A stretch of 64,000 nt of DNA from Aeromonas eucrenophila (GCF_000819865.1 NZ_CDDF01000011.1:240566-304565), one strand, 5' to 3'; shown: positions 18,018 to 28,742, counted from the stretch's first letter. Made by a program: numbers and translations. The notes: generated by a model not told the origin, from the letters alone.

Positions 18018-18878
18018 ATGAGCCTCTATTTGGGTCTGCCGCAGTGGTCACATTCGGCCTGGCCCGGTCAGCTGTTGGGGGTCAATGCCAAGCCCGCCGA
18101 ACACCTCGCCCACTATGCCCAGGTGTTCAACACGGTGGAAGGCAACACCACCTTCTACGCCTCCCCGACGCCGGACACGGTGCAGCGCTGGGCCGATGCG
18201 GTGCCCGCCCACTTTCGCTTCAGCTTCAAGTTTCCGCAGACCATCAGCCACCAGAGCGATCTGGTGAGCGCAGGCAAGCTGGTGACAGACTTTATCCGCC
18301 TGCTGGCGCCGCTGCACGACAAGCTGGGGCTGCTCAAGCTGCAGCTGCCCGCCCGCTTCGGCCCCGCCGGCTTGCCGCGCCTTGCCACCTTCTTCGAGCG
18401 CCTGCCCGGGGAGTTCACCTATGCCCTCGAGGTGCGTCACCCCGATTTCTTCGCCAAGGGCGAGGCGGAGCGCGCCCTCAATCGGCTGCTGATGGCGCGC
18501 GGCATCAACCGCATCATGCTCGACAGCCGGCCGTTGTTCTCGGTGCCGGCCAGTACCGCAGCAAAGAGTGCCGCCATGATAGACGCTCAGGGCAAGAAAC
18601 CCAGGCTGCCGGTGCACCTGCTCGCCACCGCCAATGCCCCCGTGGTGCGCCTCATCGGCCTGCCGGATCCGGCTGCCAATCACCCCTTTCTGCCGCCCTG
18701 GCTGCCCCATTGGCAGCAGTGGCTGGCCGAGGGCAAGGATCTCTACCTCTTCATTCATAGCGCCGACAACGTGCAGGCACCGGAGCTGGCCCGCCAGGTG
18801 AGCCGTCTGCTCGGCCAGCAAATGGCCCCCTGGCCGGGGGAAAACGATCGCGCGCGCCAGGGCCTGCTGAACTTTTAG
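18018..18878 (+). CDS. yecE: DUF72 (YecE) protein
   Basis: 286 aa spanning one DUF72 TIM-barrel-like domain (N-terminal LGLPQWSHSAW, then FNTVEGNTTFYASP and FRFSFKFPQTISH). The biochemical role of the family is unknown. In E. coli yecE also lies near aspS and cmoAB, as here. ATG 18018 is preferred over GTG 18015 because it has better spacing from CAGGAG (18008-18013). Confidence 0.9.
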   Translation: MSLYLGLPQWSHSAWPGQLLGVNAKPAEHLAHYAQVFNTVEGNTTFYASPTPDTVQRWADAVPAHFRFSFKFPQTISHQSDLVSAGKLVTDFIRLLAPLHDKLGLLKLQLPARFGPAGLPRLATFFERLPGEFTYALEVRHPDFFAKGEAERALNRLLMARGINRIMLDSRPLFSVPASTAAKSAAMIDAQGKKPRLPVHLLATANAPVVRLIGLPDPAANHPFLPPWLPHWQQWLAEGKDLYLFIHSADNVQAPELARQVSRLLGQQMAPWPGENDRARQGLLNF

Positions 18879-20002
<1,124 letters not shown>

Positions 20003-20005
20003 GCC

Positions 20006-20983
20006 ATGATCGACTTCGCCAATTTTTATCAACTGATCGCCAAGAACCGGCTGAGCCACTGGCTGCACACCCTGCCCGCCCAGTTGCACGCCTGGCAACA
20101 CGACAACCTGCACGGGGATCTGCCGCGCTGGAATCGCGCCCTCAACAAGCTGCCGAACATCGCCCCCGGCCATGTCGAGCTGATCGATCGGGTCGAGATC
20201 GGCAGTGCCGACAGCCTCGGCGAGGGGGAGCGCAAGAAGACCGAGAGCCTGCTGCGCCAATTCATGCCCTGGCGCAAGGGCCCCTTCCACGTCCACGGCA
20301 TCCACATCGACACCGAGTGGCGCTCCGACTGGAAGTGGGATCGGGTGCTGCCCCACATCAGCCCGCTCACGGGACGTTATGTGCTGGACGTCGGCTGTGG
20401 CAGCGGTTATCACCTATGGCGCATGGTTGGCGCTGGCGCCAAGCTCGCGGTCGGCATCGACCCCAGCCCTTTGTTCCTGTGCCAGTTCGAGGCTATCCGT
20501 CACTTCGCCGGAGGGGATCAGCGCGCTCATCTGCTGCCCCTCGGCATCCAGGAGTTGCCCGAGCTGCGGGCCTTTGACACCGTCTTCTCCATGGGGGTGC
20601 TCTATCACCGCAAATCCCCCATCGAGCACATAGAGCAGTTGCGCAACCAGCTCAAAGACGATGGCGAGCTGGTGCTGGAGACGCTGGTGATAGAGGGTGG
20701 AGTCAACGACGTACTGGTGCCTACCGACCGTTACGGCAAGATGCGCAACGTCTGGTTCATCCCCTCAAGCGCGGCGCTCAAGCTCTGGGTCGAGCGCAGT
20801 GGCTTCAAGGACGTGCGTATAGTGGACGAGAATATGACCAGTACCGACGAACAGCGTCGTACCGACTGGATGATTAATGAGTCCCTGAGTGACTATCTGG
20901 ACCCCGCAGATCCGGCACTCACGGTGGAAGGATATCCGGCACCCAAGCGTGCCGTACTGATCGCCAGGAAGGCCAAAGACTAG
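20006..20983 (+). CDS. cmoB: tRNA U34 carboxymethyltransferase
   Basis: 325 aa (E. coli CmoB 323). It uses the carboxy-SAM made by CmoA to finish cmo5U34 on tRNA, letting one tRNA read several codons. The SAM-binding motif [15 protein letters not shown] and the N-terminal FMPWRKGPF segment are intact. It is co-transcribed with cmoA (3-nt gap). The next gene begins 52 nt downstream and may belong to a separate transcript. Confidence 0.97.
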   Translation: MIDFANFYQLIAKNRLSHWLHTLPAQLHAWQHDNLHGDLPRWNRALNKLPNIAPGHVELIDRVEIGSADSLGEGERKKTESLLRQFMPWRKGPFHVHGIHIDTEWRSDWKWDRVLPHISPLTGRYVLDVGCGSGYHLWRMVGAGAKLAVGIDPSPLFLCQFEAIRHFAGGDQRAHLLPLGIQELPELRAFDTVFSMGVLYHRKSPIEHIEQLRNQLKDDGELVLETLVIEGGVNDVLVPTDRYGKMRNVWFIPSSAALKLWVERSGFKDVRIVDENMTSTDEQRRTDWMINESLSDYLDPADPALTVEGYPAPKRAVLIARKAKD

Positions 20984-21035
20984 CCGATGGCGCCTGCGGA
21001 AGTTACACTGACCCAATTCCAGGAAGCACAGTTAA

Positions 21036-21824
21036 ATGAATGACATGAAAAGCAAATTAAAAGGAATGACCCTGCTCTCCCTGCTCAGTCTCGGCGGGTG
21101 TGTCAGTATGGAGAAAGCGCCTCCGGTTCCGACCCTGACGCTGGCCGAACTTCGCAACGAGATTGCCCTGAGCGAACAACGCCTGCAAACATCCATGGAA
21201 CAGCAACAGAAGCAGTATGTGCAGCAACAGCACCTGCTGGTTCAGCTCAACACCGATGTCACCAACATGAAAGAGTCCGTGAATAAAGTCGACAGCAAGC
21301 TGGCTACCCTGCCACCCGAGCCACCCAAGCCCATGGTGATCCCGACCGAGAAGTGTGCGGCGCCGAGCCAGGGCCACACCGTCGATGGCAAGCTGCTGGT
21401 GGGTGAAGCCGAGTGGATCTGGGTGGATGCGGCCAACGACGCCTTCCAGGCGCGGGTCGATACCGGTGCCACCACCTCCTCCATCAGCGCCCAGGAGATC
21501 ACCATCTTCGAGCGCAACGGCAAGAACTGGGTGCGCTTCTTCCTGAGCCATCAGGAGATGGACGACAAGATCCAGATCGAGGCGCCGCTGGTGCGCCACG
21601 TGCGGGTGCGTCAGGCCTCCGCCGACGATCTCGACCGCCGTCCCGTGGTACGCCTCACGGTGCGCATCGGTGACATGACCGAGAAGGCCGAATTTACCTT
21701 GAAAGATCGCAGCGACATGACCTTCCCCGTGCTGCTGGGCCGTGAATTCCTGAAGGACATCGCCGTGGTCGACGTGGCCCGCGAATATATCCAACCAAAA
21801 CCCAAGCTCAAGGATGTAAAATAA
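21036..21824 (+). CDS. Lipoprotein with retropepsin-like (RimB/PF05618-type) protease domain
   Basis: 262 aa with a lipoprotein signal (LSLGGC, lipidated C22), a Gln-rich coiled-coil segment (about 45-95) and a C-terminal retropepsin-like domain. The domain carries the Asp-Thr-Gly motif at 142-144 (VDTGATTSS) and GREFLKD near the end. The family is often called ATP-dependent zinc protease in databases, but the visible motif is that of an aspartic protease. It is the first of three tightly linked genes with a 7TM transglutaminase-like protein and an ATP-grasp ligase. In such amidoligase gene sets the protease is proposed to remove or mature an amide-linked modification. Confidence 0.82.
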   Translation: MNDMKSKLKGMTLLSLLSLGGCVSMEKAPPVPTLTLAELRNEIALSEQRLQTSMEQQQKQYVQQQHLLVQLNTDVTNMKESVNKVDSKLATLPPEPPKPMVIPTEKCAAPSQGHTVDGKLLVGEAEWIWVDAANDAFQARVDTGATTSSISAQEITIFERNGKNWVRFFLSHQEMDDKIQIEAPLVRHVRVRQASADDLDRRPVVRLTVRIGDMTEKAEFTLKDRSDMTFPVLLGREFLKDIAVVDVAREYIQPKPKLKDVK

Positions 21825-21827
21825 TCC

Positions 21828-23366
21828 ATGGTTTCCCGTAAGCCGTTCTATTTGCTGGTCGCCCTGCTGTACATTGTCGGCCTGGGAATGACGTTTTATC
21901 ACCATGTCGCGCTGGACGTGCCGCTCACGCCGGGCGAGAAACGTCAGATCTGGTCCATTGAAGCCAAGCTCGAATTCGAGGCGACCGGCGAGCCGGTCAT
22001 CGCCTCCCTGGCCATCCCGGGTACCCAGCCCAACTTCACTCTAATGAACGAGAACGCCGCCAGCCCCGGCTACGGCCTGTCGTTTGTCGAGAAAGACGGT
22101 GACGCCCGTGCCGAGTGGTCCATTCGTACCGCCTCCGGCCGCCAGGAGCTCTACTACCGGGTTGACATGATGGCCGACGCCAATGCCAAACCGGCCGCCA
22201 ATCCCCAGCCTCCGGCCATCGAGAAGCAGATCGAGAGTGAGCCCTACGCCACCGCGATGAAGCAGATCCTGGAGCGCGCCCAGGAGCGCTCCGCCGACGG
22301 CTATACCCTGACCCGCGAGATCATCAAAGAGATCGAGAAGCAGGAACAGAACGCCGAGCTGCTGAAATCCCACAAGAGCCGTGCCAACCTGATCGCCGAG
22401 CTGCTCAACAACGCCGAAGTACCAGCCCGGGTGGTCCATGCCCTCAATCTGGAAGACGGTCGCCGTCGCCAGGAGCTGATCGACTATCTGCAGGTGTTCA
22501 ACAGCCCGACTGACTACAAGCTGTTCAACCCCCAGACCGGCGAACAGGGCCAACCGGCCAACCTGCTGCTGTGGGAATACAACTCGGGCGCCCTGCTTGA
22601 CGTGACCGGCGGCCACAACTCCCGCGTGACCTTCTCGATGATCGAGCAGGAGCAACCGGTGAACGTGGCACTGGCACAGAAGTTCGAGAAGTCCGAGATC
22701 ATGAACTTCTCCATCCACAGCCTGCCGCTGGAAGAGCAGGCGCTGTTCAAGGGCCTGCTGCTGATCCCCATCGGCGTCCTGATGGTGGTGTTCCTGCGGG
22801 TGCTGGTCGGTATCAAGACCTCCGGTACCTTCATGCCGGTGCTGATCGCGGTCGCCTTCATCCAGACCTCGCTCATCACCGGTCTGGTGGGCTTCCTGCT
22901 GATCGTCGGCACCGGCCTTATCATCCGGTCTTACCTCTCAAGGTTGAACTTGCTACTGGTGGCCCGAATATCGGCGATCATCATCATGGTGATCTCGATG
23001 ATCGGCGTCTTCTCCGCCCTGGCCTTCAAGCTGGGTCTGACCGACGGCATGAAGATCACCTTCTTCCCGATGATCATCCTCTCCTGGACCATAGAGCGGA
23101 TGTCCATCCTGTGGGAAGAAGAGGGTCCCAAAGAGGTGGTACGCCAGGGCGGCGGCTCCCTGCTGGTGGCGGTGATCGCCTACCTGGCCATGGATAACGA
23201 GCTCATTCGTCACCTGACCTTCAACTTCCTCGGCCTGCAGCTGGTGCTGATGGCGACCGTGCTGTTGATGGGTAACTACACCGGCTACAAGCTGAGCGAA
23301 CTCAAGCGCTTCAAGCCGCTGGTGGACGAGATGAAGTCCGGCAGTACCCCGGGTAAGGACAAGTAA
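21828..23366 (+). CDS. Inactive transglutaminase fused to 7TM domain
   Basis: 512-aa inner-membrane protein. An N-terminal helix (about 6-27) anchors a periplasmic transglutaminase-like domain (about 30-295), followed by seven hydrophobic segments from about residue 305. This is the known inactive transglutaminase/7TM architecture of the ATP-grasp-linked triad. It starts 3 nt after the upstream lipoprotein gene and ends 3 nt before the ATP-grasp gene, so the three are one translational unit. It probably presents the periplasmic substrate or senses it. The substrate is unknown. Confidence 0.85.
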   Translation: MVSRKPFYLLVALLYIVGLGMTFYHHVALDVPLTPGEKRQIWSIEAKLEFEATGEPVIASLAIPGTQPNFTLMNENAASPGYGLSFVEKDGDARAEWSIRTASGRQELYYRVDMMADANAKPAANPQPPAIEKQIESEPYATAMKQILERAQERSADGYTLTREIIKEIEKQEQNAELLKSHKSRANLIAELLNNAEVPARVVHALNLEDGRRRQELIDYLQVFNSPTDYKLFNPQTGEQGQPANLLLWEYNSGALLDVTGGHNSRVTFSMIEQEQPVNVALAQKFEKSEIMNFSIHSLPLEEQALFKGLLLIPIGVLMVVFLRVLVGIKTSGTFMPVLIAVAFIQTSLITGLVGFLLIVGTGLIIRSYLSRLNLLLVARISAIIIMVISMIGVFSALAFKLGLTDGMKITFFPMIILSWTIERMSILWEEEGPKEVVRQGGGSLLVAVIAYLAMDNELIRHLTFNFLGLQLVLMATVLLMGNYTGYKLSELKRFKPLVDEMKSGSTPGKDK

Positions 23367-23369
23367 CAG

Positions 23370-24335
23370 ATGTGGTTCTGGCAGAAATACACCAGTCCGT
23401 GGAGCCTGTCCCAGGCAGGCATCCTCGGCATGAACAAGCGCAACCACTCCTACATCAGCCGTTACAACCCGCGCAGCCTCTACCCGCTGGTGGATGACAA
23501 GCTGCAGACCAAGCGCATCGCGCTGGATGCAGGAGTCACGGTGCCGGAGCTTATCGGCACCATCCGCGAGCAACACGACGTGACCCGGATCACGACGCTG
23601 GTCAAGGATTGGCCCGGCTTCTGCATCAAGCCGGCCCGCGGCTCAGGTGGCAAGGGGATCCTGGTGATCCTGCGCCAGGAAGACGGCCTGTTCTACAAGC
23701 CCAACGGCAGCGCCAGCAATGGTCAGGACCTGGAGCGCCATGTCTCCAACATCCTGGCGGGTCTCTATTCCCTCGGCGGCAAGCCCGACGTGGCGCTGGT
23801 GGAAGGCCTCATCAACTTCGATGATGTCTTCGACGGCTACTCGTTCGAAGGGGTACCCGATGCCCGGGTGATCATCTTCAAGGGCTTCCCGGTGATGGCC
23901 ATGATGCGCCTCTCCACCGCGGCTTCCGACGGCAAGGCGAACCTGCACCAGGGCGCCGTGGGGGTGGGTCTGTGCCTGCGTACCGGCCGCGCGCTGCGGG
24001 CGGTGCAATTTGGCAACCCGCTGCGCCACCACCCGGACACCGGCCTCGATCTCTACGATCTCAAGGTGCCCCACTGGGATACCCTATTGACGCTGGCGGC
24101 CTCCTGCTACGAGATGTCGGGCCTCGGCTACATCGGCACCGACATGGTGCTCGACAAGTTCCGCGGCCCCATGCTGTTGGAGCTCAACGCCCGTCCCGGC
24201 CTCGCCATCCAGATCGCCAACGGCCGTGGCCTGGTGCCGAATCTCAAGACCATCGAGAAGCTCGGCCAGGTCAAGATGAACGTGGAGCAGCGAGTCAACT
24301 TCGCCAAGGATCACTTCGGTATCTTCGACGACTAG
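23370..24335 (+). CDS. ATP-grasp alpha-L-glutamate ligase-like protein
   Basis: 321 aa, RimK-like ATP-grasp fold (CIKPARGSGGKGILVI nucleotide loop; LELNARPGLAIQIAN with the metal-binding Glu and Asn). It likely forms amide or peptide bonds between an amino acid, possibly glutamate, and a small molecule or peptide in the cytosol. It is the last gene of the retropepsin/7TM/ATP-grasp operon and is followed by a strong terminator. The product of the pathway cannot be inferred from sequence. Confidence 0.87.
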   Translation: MWFWQKYTSPWSLSQAGILGMNKRNHSYISRYNPRSLYPLVDDKLQTKRIALDAGVTVPELIGTIREQHDVTRITTLVKDWPGFCIKPARGSGGKGILVILRQEDGLFYKPNGSASNGQDLERHVSNILAGLYSLGGKPDVALVEGLINFDDVFDGYSFEGVPDARVIIFKGFPVMAMMRLSTAASDGKANLHQGAVGVGLCLRTGRALRAVQFGNPLRHHPDTGLDLYDLKVPHWDTLLTLAASCYEMSGLGYIGTDMVLDKFRGPMLLELNARPGLAIQIANGRGLVPNLKTIEKLGQVKMNVEQRVNFAKDHFGIFDD

Positions 24336-24358
24336 GCAGCCCCCTGTCTGTATCCAGT

Positions 24359-24388
24359 AAAAACGCGCCATCTGGCGCGTTTTTTTAT
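24359..24388 (+). terminator. Terminator after the ATP-grasp gene
   Basis: Stem ACGCGCC/GGCGCGT with an ATCT loop, followed by seven T residues. It closes the three-gene operon. Confidence 0.88.
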
Positions 24389-24668
24389 GCCGGTAGCGGC
24401 CCGATAGCCTGGGCTGAGTGCGGCGCCATCAGCACTATGCCGATCCCCATCACATCCCCTCACCGGGGCGCTTCAACGGCGCAGGAGAAGGGGATAAGCT
24501 GCCAGAGCGGCTGTGCCTCCGGGCAGGCAATCCTCATCATTTCAGCCGCTTGCGGGATGACTCACACACACTGCCATACACGAGGCGCGCGCCTAATCTC
24601 GGCGACAAAGTGCGCTCCCGATGGTAGATTAATGAAATCAAATAGATAGCAACGATCGGGTTCCCCTT
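24389..24668. other. Gap upstream of oxyR
   Basis: No gene was recognised between the ATP-grasp terminator and oxyR. A short plus-strand open frame at 24418-24627 has no ribosome-binding site or recognisable protein and is not called. The oxyR promoter should lie here. Confidence 0.5.
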
Positions 24669-25586
24669 ATGCAACGTTGGCCCAGCCTGAAACAGCTGCA
24701 ATATCTGGTCGCTCTCGATGAGCACAAGAACTTCAACCGTGCCGCCAAGGCCTGCCATGTCAGCCAGTCCACCCTGAGTACCGGGATCCAGACCCTGGAA
24801 GACATGATGAACCTGCAACTGGTGGAGCGGGATCACAAGAGCTTCATCATGACGCCGGTGGGCATGGAGATAGTCGCACGGGCACGCAACCTGCTGTCCG
24901 ACGCCCGGGATCTGATGGAGCTCGGCCAACTGCAGGGCGGCGTCATGCACGGCACCGTCCGGCTCGGTTGCATCCCCACCATAGCCCCCTTCCTGCTGAG
25001 CAAGCTGCTGCAGGTGTGCGGCAAGGAGTATCCGGAGCTGGAGCTGCTGCTGCGGGAAGACACCACCACCAACCTGCTCAAGCAGCTGGAGCAGGGGCAG
25101 CTCGACTTGCTGATCCTGGCGCTGCCGGTGGAGATCGGCGGTTTTCACAGCAAGATGGTGGGCATAGATCCCTTCCACATGGTGATGCCGTCTCACATGG
25201 CGGCGGGCCTGCACATGCCGTTTGACTACAAGGAGCTGCCCAACCAGAGCATCTTCCTGCTGGAGCGGGAACACTGCCTGACCGAGCATGCGGTGAGCGC
25301 CTGCCGGCTGCGGGACAAGAGCAAGATCAACCCCTTCGCCGCCACCAGTCTGCACACCCTGGTACAGATGGTGGGCGCCGGTCTCGGCACCACCTTCCTG
25401 CCGCAGATGGCCATAGATGCAGGCATCCTCGACAACTCGGATCTGGTGGCCATTCCCCTGCCGGGAGAGAAGCCCTATCGCGAGATCGGTCTGGTATGGC
25501 GCCCCAGCACCACCCGGGTGCAGACCTTCTACAAGCTCGCCGAGTTGCTCACACCGCTGATCGAGCCCAAAACAGAGGCCGAATAG
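24669..25586 (+). CDS. oxyR: OxyR, peroxide-sensing LysR-type regulator
   Basis: 305 aa (E. coli OxyR 305), with an N-terminal helix-turn-helix (about 1-60) and a LysR substrate-binding domain. The redox pair of OxyR is present as C203 and C212 in EREHCLTEHAVSAC, with the same 9-residue spacing as C199/C208 in E. coli. ATSLHTLVQMVGAGLG also matches OxyR. It activates catalase and peroxiredoxin genes on oxidation. No target gene is adjacent. The Cys pair separates it from ordinary LysR proteins. Confidence 0.92.
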   Translation: MQRWPSLKQLQYLVALDEHKNFNRAAKACHVSQSTLSTGIQTLEDMMNLQLVERDHKSFIMTPVGMEIVARARNLLSDARDLMELGQLQGGVMHGTVRLGCIPTIAPFLLSKLLQVCGKEYPELELLLREDTTTNLLKQLEQGQLDLLILALPVEIGGFHSKMVGIDPFHMVMPSHMAAGLHMPFDYKELPNQSIFLLEREHCLTEHAVSACRLRDKSKINPFAATSLHTLVQMVGAGLGTTFLPQMAIDAGILDNSDLVAIPLPGEKPYREIGLVWRPSTTRVQTFYKLAELLTPLIEPKTEAE

Positions 25587-25698
25587 CCGATTGTTGTTAG
25601 CAGCTTTTAACGCCAAGCGGGGAATTTTGTTATTGGCATTCAGGTTCCAAGCAGCAACACTGGCTATGATGGGTTGCGTGCCCTATCAAGGAGTTCCG

Positions 25699-26145
25699 AT
25701 GTTTCGCACCTTGCTACCGCCCCTGCTGGCCCTGCTGATCACCGCCTGCTCCAGCACACCCGAGCCGCCGCCCCCGCGTCAGAGCGGCGCCTTCGACGGC
25801 TTCTATCAGCAGTGGCGCGGCGTGCCCTATCGCATGGGCGGCACGGACAGAGCCGGTCTCGACTGCTCCGCCTTCACCCAGCTCGCCTACCAGCATGTGC
25901 TGGGGTTCGAGCTGCCCAGGACCACCGAATCCCAGGCTAGCCTCGGCAGACCGGTGGATCGCTACCGCCTGCAATACGGCGATCTCGTGTTCTTCAAGAC
26001 CGGCTGGCAGCAGTATCACGTCGGTATCTACACCGGGGCGGGGGAGTTTATCCACACGTCCACCAGCAAGGGGGTGATCCGCTCCCGGCTCGACAACGTC
26101 TACTGGAACAGCCGCTACTGGCAGGCCAGACGCCTGACGCAATAG
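25699..26145 (+). CDS. NlpC/P60-family lipoprotein, peptidoglycan endopeptidase
   Basis: 148-aa lipoprotein (lipobox LITAC, lipidated C17) with a short Pro-rich linker and an NlpC/P60 domain. The catalytic triad is visible: C56 in LDCSAF, H107 in YHVGIYTG and H119 in FIHT. Enzymes of this type cut D-Glu/Dap bonds in peptidoglycan stems. In length and layout it matches E. coli NlpC. The start at 25699 follows AAGGAG and gives a proper signal peptide; the longer frame from 25591 does not. A terminator follows. Confidence 0.9.
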   Translation: MFRTLLPPLLALLITACSSTPEPPPPRQSGAFDGFYQQWRGVPYRMGGTDRAGLDCSAFTQLAYQHVLGFELPRTTESQASLGRPVDRYRLQYGDLVFFKTGWQQYHVGIYTGAGEFIHTSTSKGVIRSRLDNVYWNSRYWQARRLTQ

Positions 26146-26173
26146 CCACTGTTTGAGAACGAAAGCGCGATAA

Positions 26174-26201
26174 CGAAAAAGGCCCCGACGGGCCTTTTTC
26201 C
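26174..26201. terminator. Bidirectional terminator between convergent genes
   Basis: AAAAAGGCCC/GGGCCTTTTT hairpin between the NlpC/P60 gene and the convergent 97-aa ORF. It can serve both. Confidence 0.85.
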
Positions 26202-26218
26202 ATTGGAGCTTCACCGAC

Positions 26219-26512
26219 TCAATGCTTGCGGTGCCAGCGCGGTGAGACAGCCCGCTCGCCCCAGGGGGTCACGCAGGGCAACAGGGCTCCTTCGATCACC
26301 CCGTCGCTGCTGGCCAGCGCCTCGGCAATCTTCTCGTGGAGCAGCCGCAGCAGGTTCTTCTCCTGCTCGGCCAGGGAGTGGCCGGCGGCAAAATATTCGC
26401 GCTGATGCCGCGACGCCAGCTTCTGGGCAAACTCATAGGTGTTGAAACACTCCGGCATCCGCTCGATCACATCGTCCAGCCGGGCCAACAGGCTGTGCAG
26501 TTCCCTGGTCAT
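26219..26512 (-). CDS. Conserved hypothetical protein, 97 aa
   Basis: Not recognised. A soluble, helical, charged protein with two cysteines (C22 in MPECFNTYEF, C80 in LLPCVTPWGE) and a basic tail (PRWHRKH). It has GGAG 8 nt upstream of its ATG, codon use like its neighbours and a shared terminator downstream, which together support a real gene. No membrane segment or signal peptide is seen. Confidence 0.65.
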   Translation of the reverse strand: MTRELHSLLARLDDVIERMPECFNTYEFAQKLASRHQREYFAAGHSLAEQEKNLLRLLHEKIAEALASSDGVIEGALLPCVTPWGERAVSPRWHRKH

Positions 26513-26684
26513 AGGCAGCTCTCCATGTTGTTGATAACCAAAAACTACCTCTTATTGGATAATCAACCAATCGAGAGCCCCCGGAACTGTGGCACCGAGC
26601 ACAGTTTCCAAGGCTCCTGGCCCCACTCATCCCCTGACCCCGGGCACGATGTTTACAAAGCCGCAACAAGGCGTTAGAGTCAGA

Positions 26685-26700
26685 CCGACTAATCAGTCGG
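26685..26700. promoter_or_regulatory. Candidate TetR operator upstream of the aldehyde dehydrogenase operon
   Basis: CCGACTAATCAGTCGG: perfect 6-bp arms around 4 bp, 24 bp before the first start codon. This size and symmetry suit the TetR-family repressor encoded second in the operon. Confidence 0.6.
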
Positions 26701-26723
26701 CCATTTTTCGAGCGGAGCATGCC

Positions 26724-28154
26724 ATGGAAGCGATACGAATGCAGTCCTCAACCGACAAGTTCTCCCTGCCCGGGCAGTTGCTCCGCCTCAAGCAGGCCTG
26801 TCAGGCCCATCCCATGCCGAGCCTGGATGAGCGTCGCACCCATCTGCTGCAACTCAAGGGCGCCCTGCTCGCCCATCAGCAGCCCCTGTGCGATGCCCTG
26901 GCCCGGGACTATGGCCAGCGCAGCGACTATGACTCCTTGATCGCCGACATCCTGCCCTGCGTCATGCAGATCAATTACAGCCTCAAGCGGCTTAAGGGCT
27001 GGATGAAACCCCAGCGTCGCCACGCCGGGCTGCTGCTGGCCCCCGCCAGGGTCGAGGTGCATTACCAGCCCCTCGGGGTAATCGGCATCATGGTGCCCTG
27101 GAACTTCCCGGTGATGCTGAGCCTCGGCCCCCTCATCGGCGCCATCGCCGCCGGCAACCGAGCCATGCTCAAGCTCTCCGAATTTACCCCCCACACCAAT
27201 GCCGCCCTGCGTGCCCTGCTGGCCGAGGTGTTCGATGAGAGTCAGGTGTGCGTCATCGAGGGGGATGCCGAAGTGGCAGCCGCCTTCAGCACCCTCCCTT
27301 TCGATCACCTGCTGTTCACCGGCTCGACCGCCGTGGGCAAGCGGGTGATGGCCGCCGCCGCCCCCCAGCTCACCCCGCTCACCCTGGAGCTCGGCGGCAA
27401 GAGCCCCTGCCTCATCGCCCCCGGCATGCCCATCCCCCTGGCGGTGGAGCGGATGATCTTCGGCAAGAGCCTGAACGCCGGCCAGATCTGCGTGGCCCCC
27501 GACTATGTGCTGCTGCCCCGTGGGCGGGAGCAGGCCTTTATCGAGGCGTATCGCAACCACTTCGCCCGCCTCTACCCCAAGGGGTTGGCGAGCCCGGATC
27601 ATGGCGCCATCATCAACCCGCAGCAGTATCAACGCCTCATCGACTGGCTGGCCGAGGCCGAGCAAGCGGGAGCCGAAGTGCATCCTTGCGCCTCCCCGGC
27701 CCGGGATGATGCCACCCGGCGGCTGGCCCCTCACCTGCTGACCGAGGTGCCCGCCCACTGCCAGCTGATGCAGCAGGAGATCTTCGGCCCGCTGTTGCCG
27801 CTCATTCCCTACGATGACATCGACGAGGCGCTCGCCTACATCACAGCTCGCCCCCGCCCCCTGGCCCTCTACCTGATGAGCCTGGATCCCGCGCTACAAG
27901 AGAGGGTCACTCGCGAGACCCACGCCGGCGGCATGGCCATCAACGAGAGCCTGTTCCAGGTAGCGGCGGATGATGCCCCCTTCGGCGGCGTCGGCCCCTC
28001 CGGCATGGGCCACTACCACGGTCACGAGGGCTTCCTCACCTTCTCCAAGGCCAAGACGGTGCTGCGCCGTGGCAAATTCAGCACGGGCGCGCTGATACAC
28101 CCCCCCTATCGGCGCTGGTATCAGCGGCTGATGATGACCCTGTTTCTGCGCTAG
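26724..28154 (+). CDS. Coniferyl-aldehyde-dehydrogenase-type NAD(P) aldehyde dehydrogenase
   Basis: 476 aa, the length of the coniferyl aldehyde dehydrogenase (CalB) branch, which is shorter than most aldehyde dehydrogenases. The catalytic Cys is C256 (GQICVAPDY) and the general-base Glu E222 (LELGGKSP); PWNFPVMLSLGPLIGA is the cofactor-binding stretch. It oxidises aldehydes to acids; the real substrate may be a fatty or aromatic aldehyde. The start at 26724 comes after the candidate operator and a purine-rich GGAGC. The tetR gene follows after 9 nt. Confidence 0.9.
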   Translation: MEAIRMQSSTDKFSLPGQLLRLKQACQAHPMPSLDERRTHLLQLKGALLAHQQPLCDALARDYGQRSDYDSLIADILPCVMQINYSLKRLKGWMKPQRRHAGLLLAPARVEVHYQPLGVIGIMVPWNFPVMLSLGPLIGAIAAGNRAMLKLSEFTPHTNAALRALLAEVFDESQVCVIEGDAEVAAAFSTLPFDHLLFTGSTAVGKRVMAAAAPQLTPLTLELGGKSPCLIAPGMPIPLAVERMIFGKSLNAGQICVAPDYVLLPRGREQAFIEAYRNHFARLYPKGLASPDHGAIINPQQYQRLIDWLAEAEQAGAEVHPCASPARDDATRRLAPHLLTEVPAHCQLMQQEIFGPLLPLIPYDDIDEALAYITARPRPLALYLMSLDPALQERVTRETHAGGMAINESLFQVAADDAPFGGVGPSGMGHYHGHEGFLTFSKAKTVLRRGKFSTGALIHPPYRRWYQRLMMTLFLR

Positions 28155-28163
28155 GAGAGCCCC

Positions 28164-28742
28164 ATGACCGACAAGCGCCGCCAGATCCTGGATGCCGCCC
28201 TCGCCCTGTGCGCCGAGGATGGCCTGCAGGGCGCCGCCACCGCCCGCATCGCCAAGGCCGCCGGGGTGGCTAACGGTACCCTGTTTCACCACTTTCCGAG
28301 CAAGGAGCTGCTGATCCAATGCCTCTATCAAGACGTCAAAGAGCGCCTCGGCGCCGCCATCAGCGAGGCGGATCCCACCCTGCCGCTCAAGGAGCAGGCA
28401 CGCCACTACTGGCGCCAGGCCATGGGCTGGATGCAGGAGAACCCCAACGAGCTCAGGTTCGTGCTGGGGTTCTTCCACTCCCCGCTGCTGGCCAGATCCT
28501 TGCGCAGCCAGATCCTGAGGGATACTTTGCGCTTTCTGCCGCTGCTGCTGGCGCAGGGCCAGGCCAGCGGTGAGCTGATGCGAGCCCCCGAGGCCCTGAT
28601 GCTGGAGGTATGTCAGAGCCAGTTTCTGGCCTGCGCCTCGCTGTTTGTCGACAGTCCGGAGCTCGGGCAAGACTCCCACTGGCAGGCCAGCGCCTTCGCC
28701 CTGTTCTGGTCTGCCATTTCGGGGGCCCGGGATGACGCTTGA
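28164..28742 (+). CDS. TetR/AcrR-family repressor
   Basis: 192 aa with an N-terminal TetR helix-turn-helix (TARIAKAAGVANGTLFHHFPSKELLI, residues about 26-51) and a variable ligand-binding C-terminus. It lies inside the operon it probably controls, via the palindrome at 26685-26700. AGGAGAG precedes the ATG. Its end overlaps the next start by 11 nt. The inducer is unknown but is likely an aldehyde, alcohol or acyl compound, given the neighbours. Confidence 0.9.
   Translation: MTDKRRQILDAALALCAEDGLQGAATARIAKAAGVANGTLFHHFPSKELLIQCLYQDVKERLGAAISEADPTLPLKEQARHYWRQAMGWMQENPNELRFVLGFFHSPLLARSLRSQILRDTLRFLPLLLAQGQASGELMRAPEALMLEVCQSQFLACASLFVDSPELGQDSHWQASAFALFWSAISGARDDA

Noticed and set aside
24418-24627. 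69-aa ORF upstream of oxyR
   Set aside because: No ribosome-binding site, no recognisable sequence, and it sits where the oxyR promoter should be.
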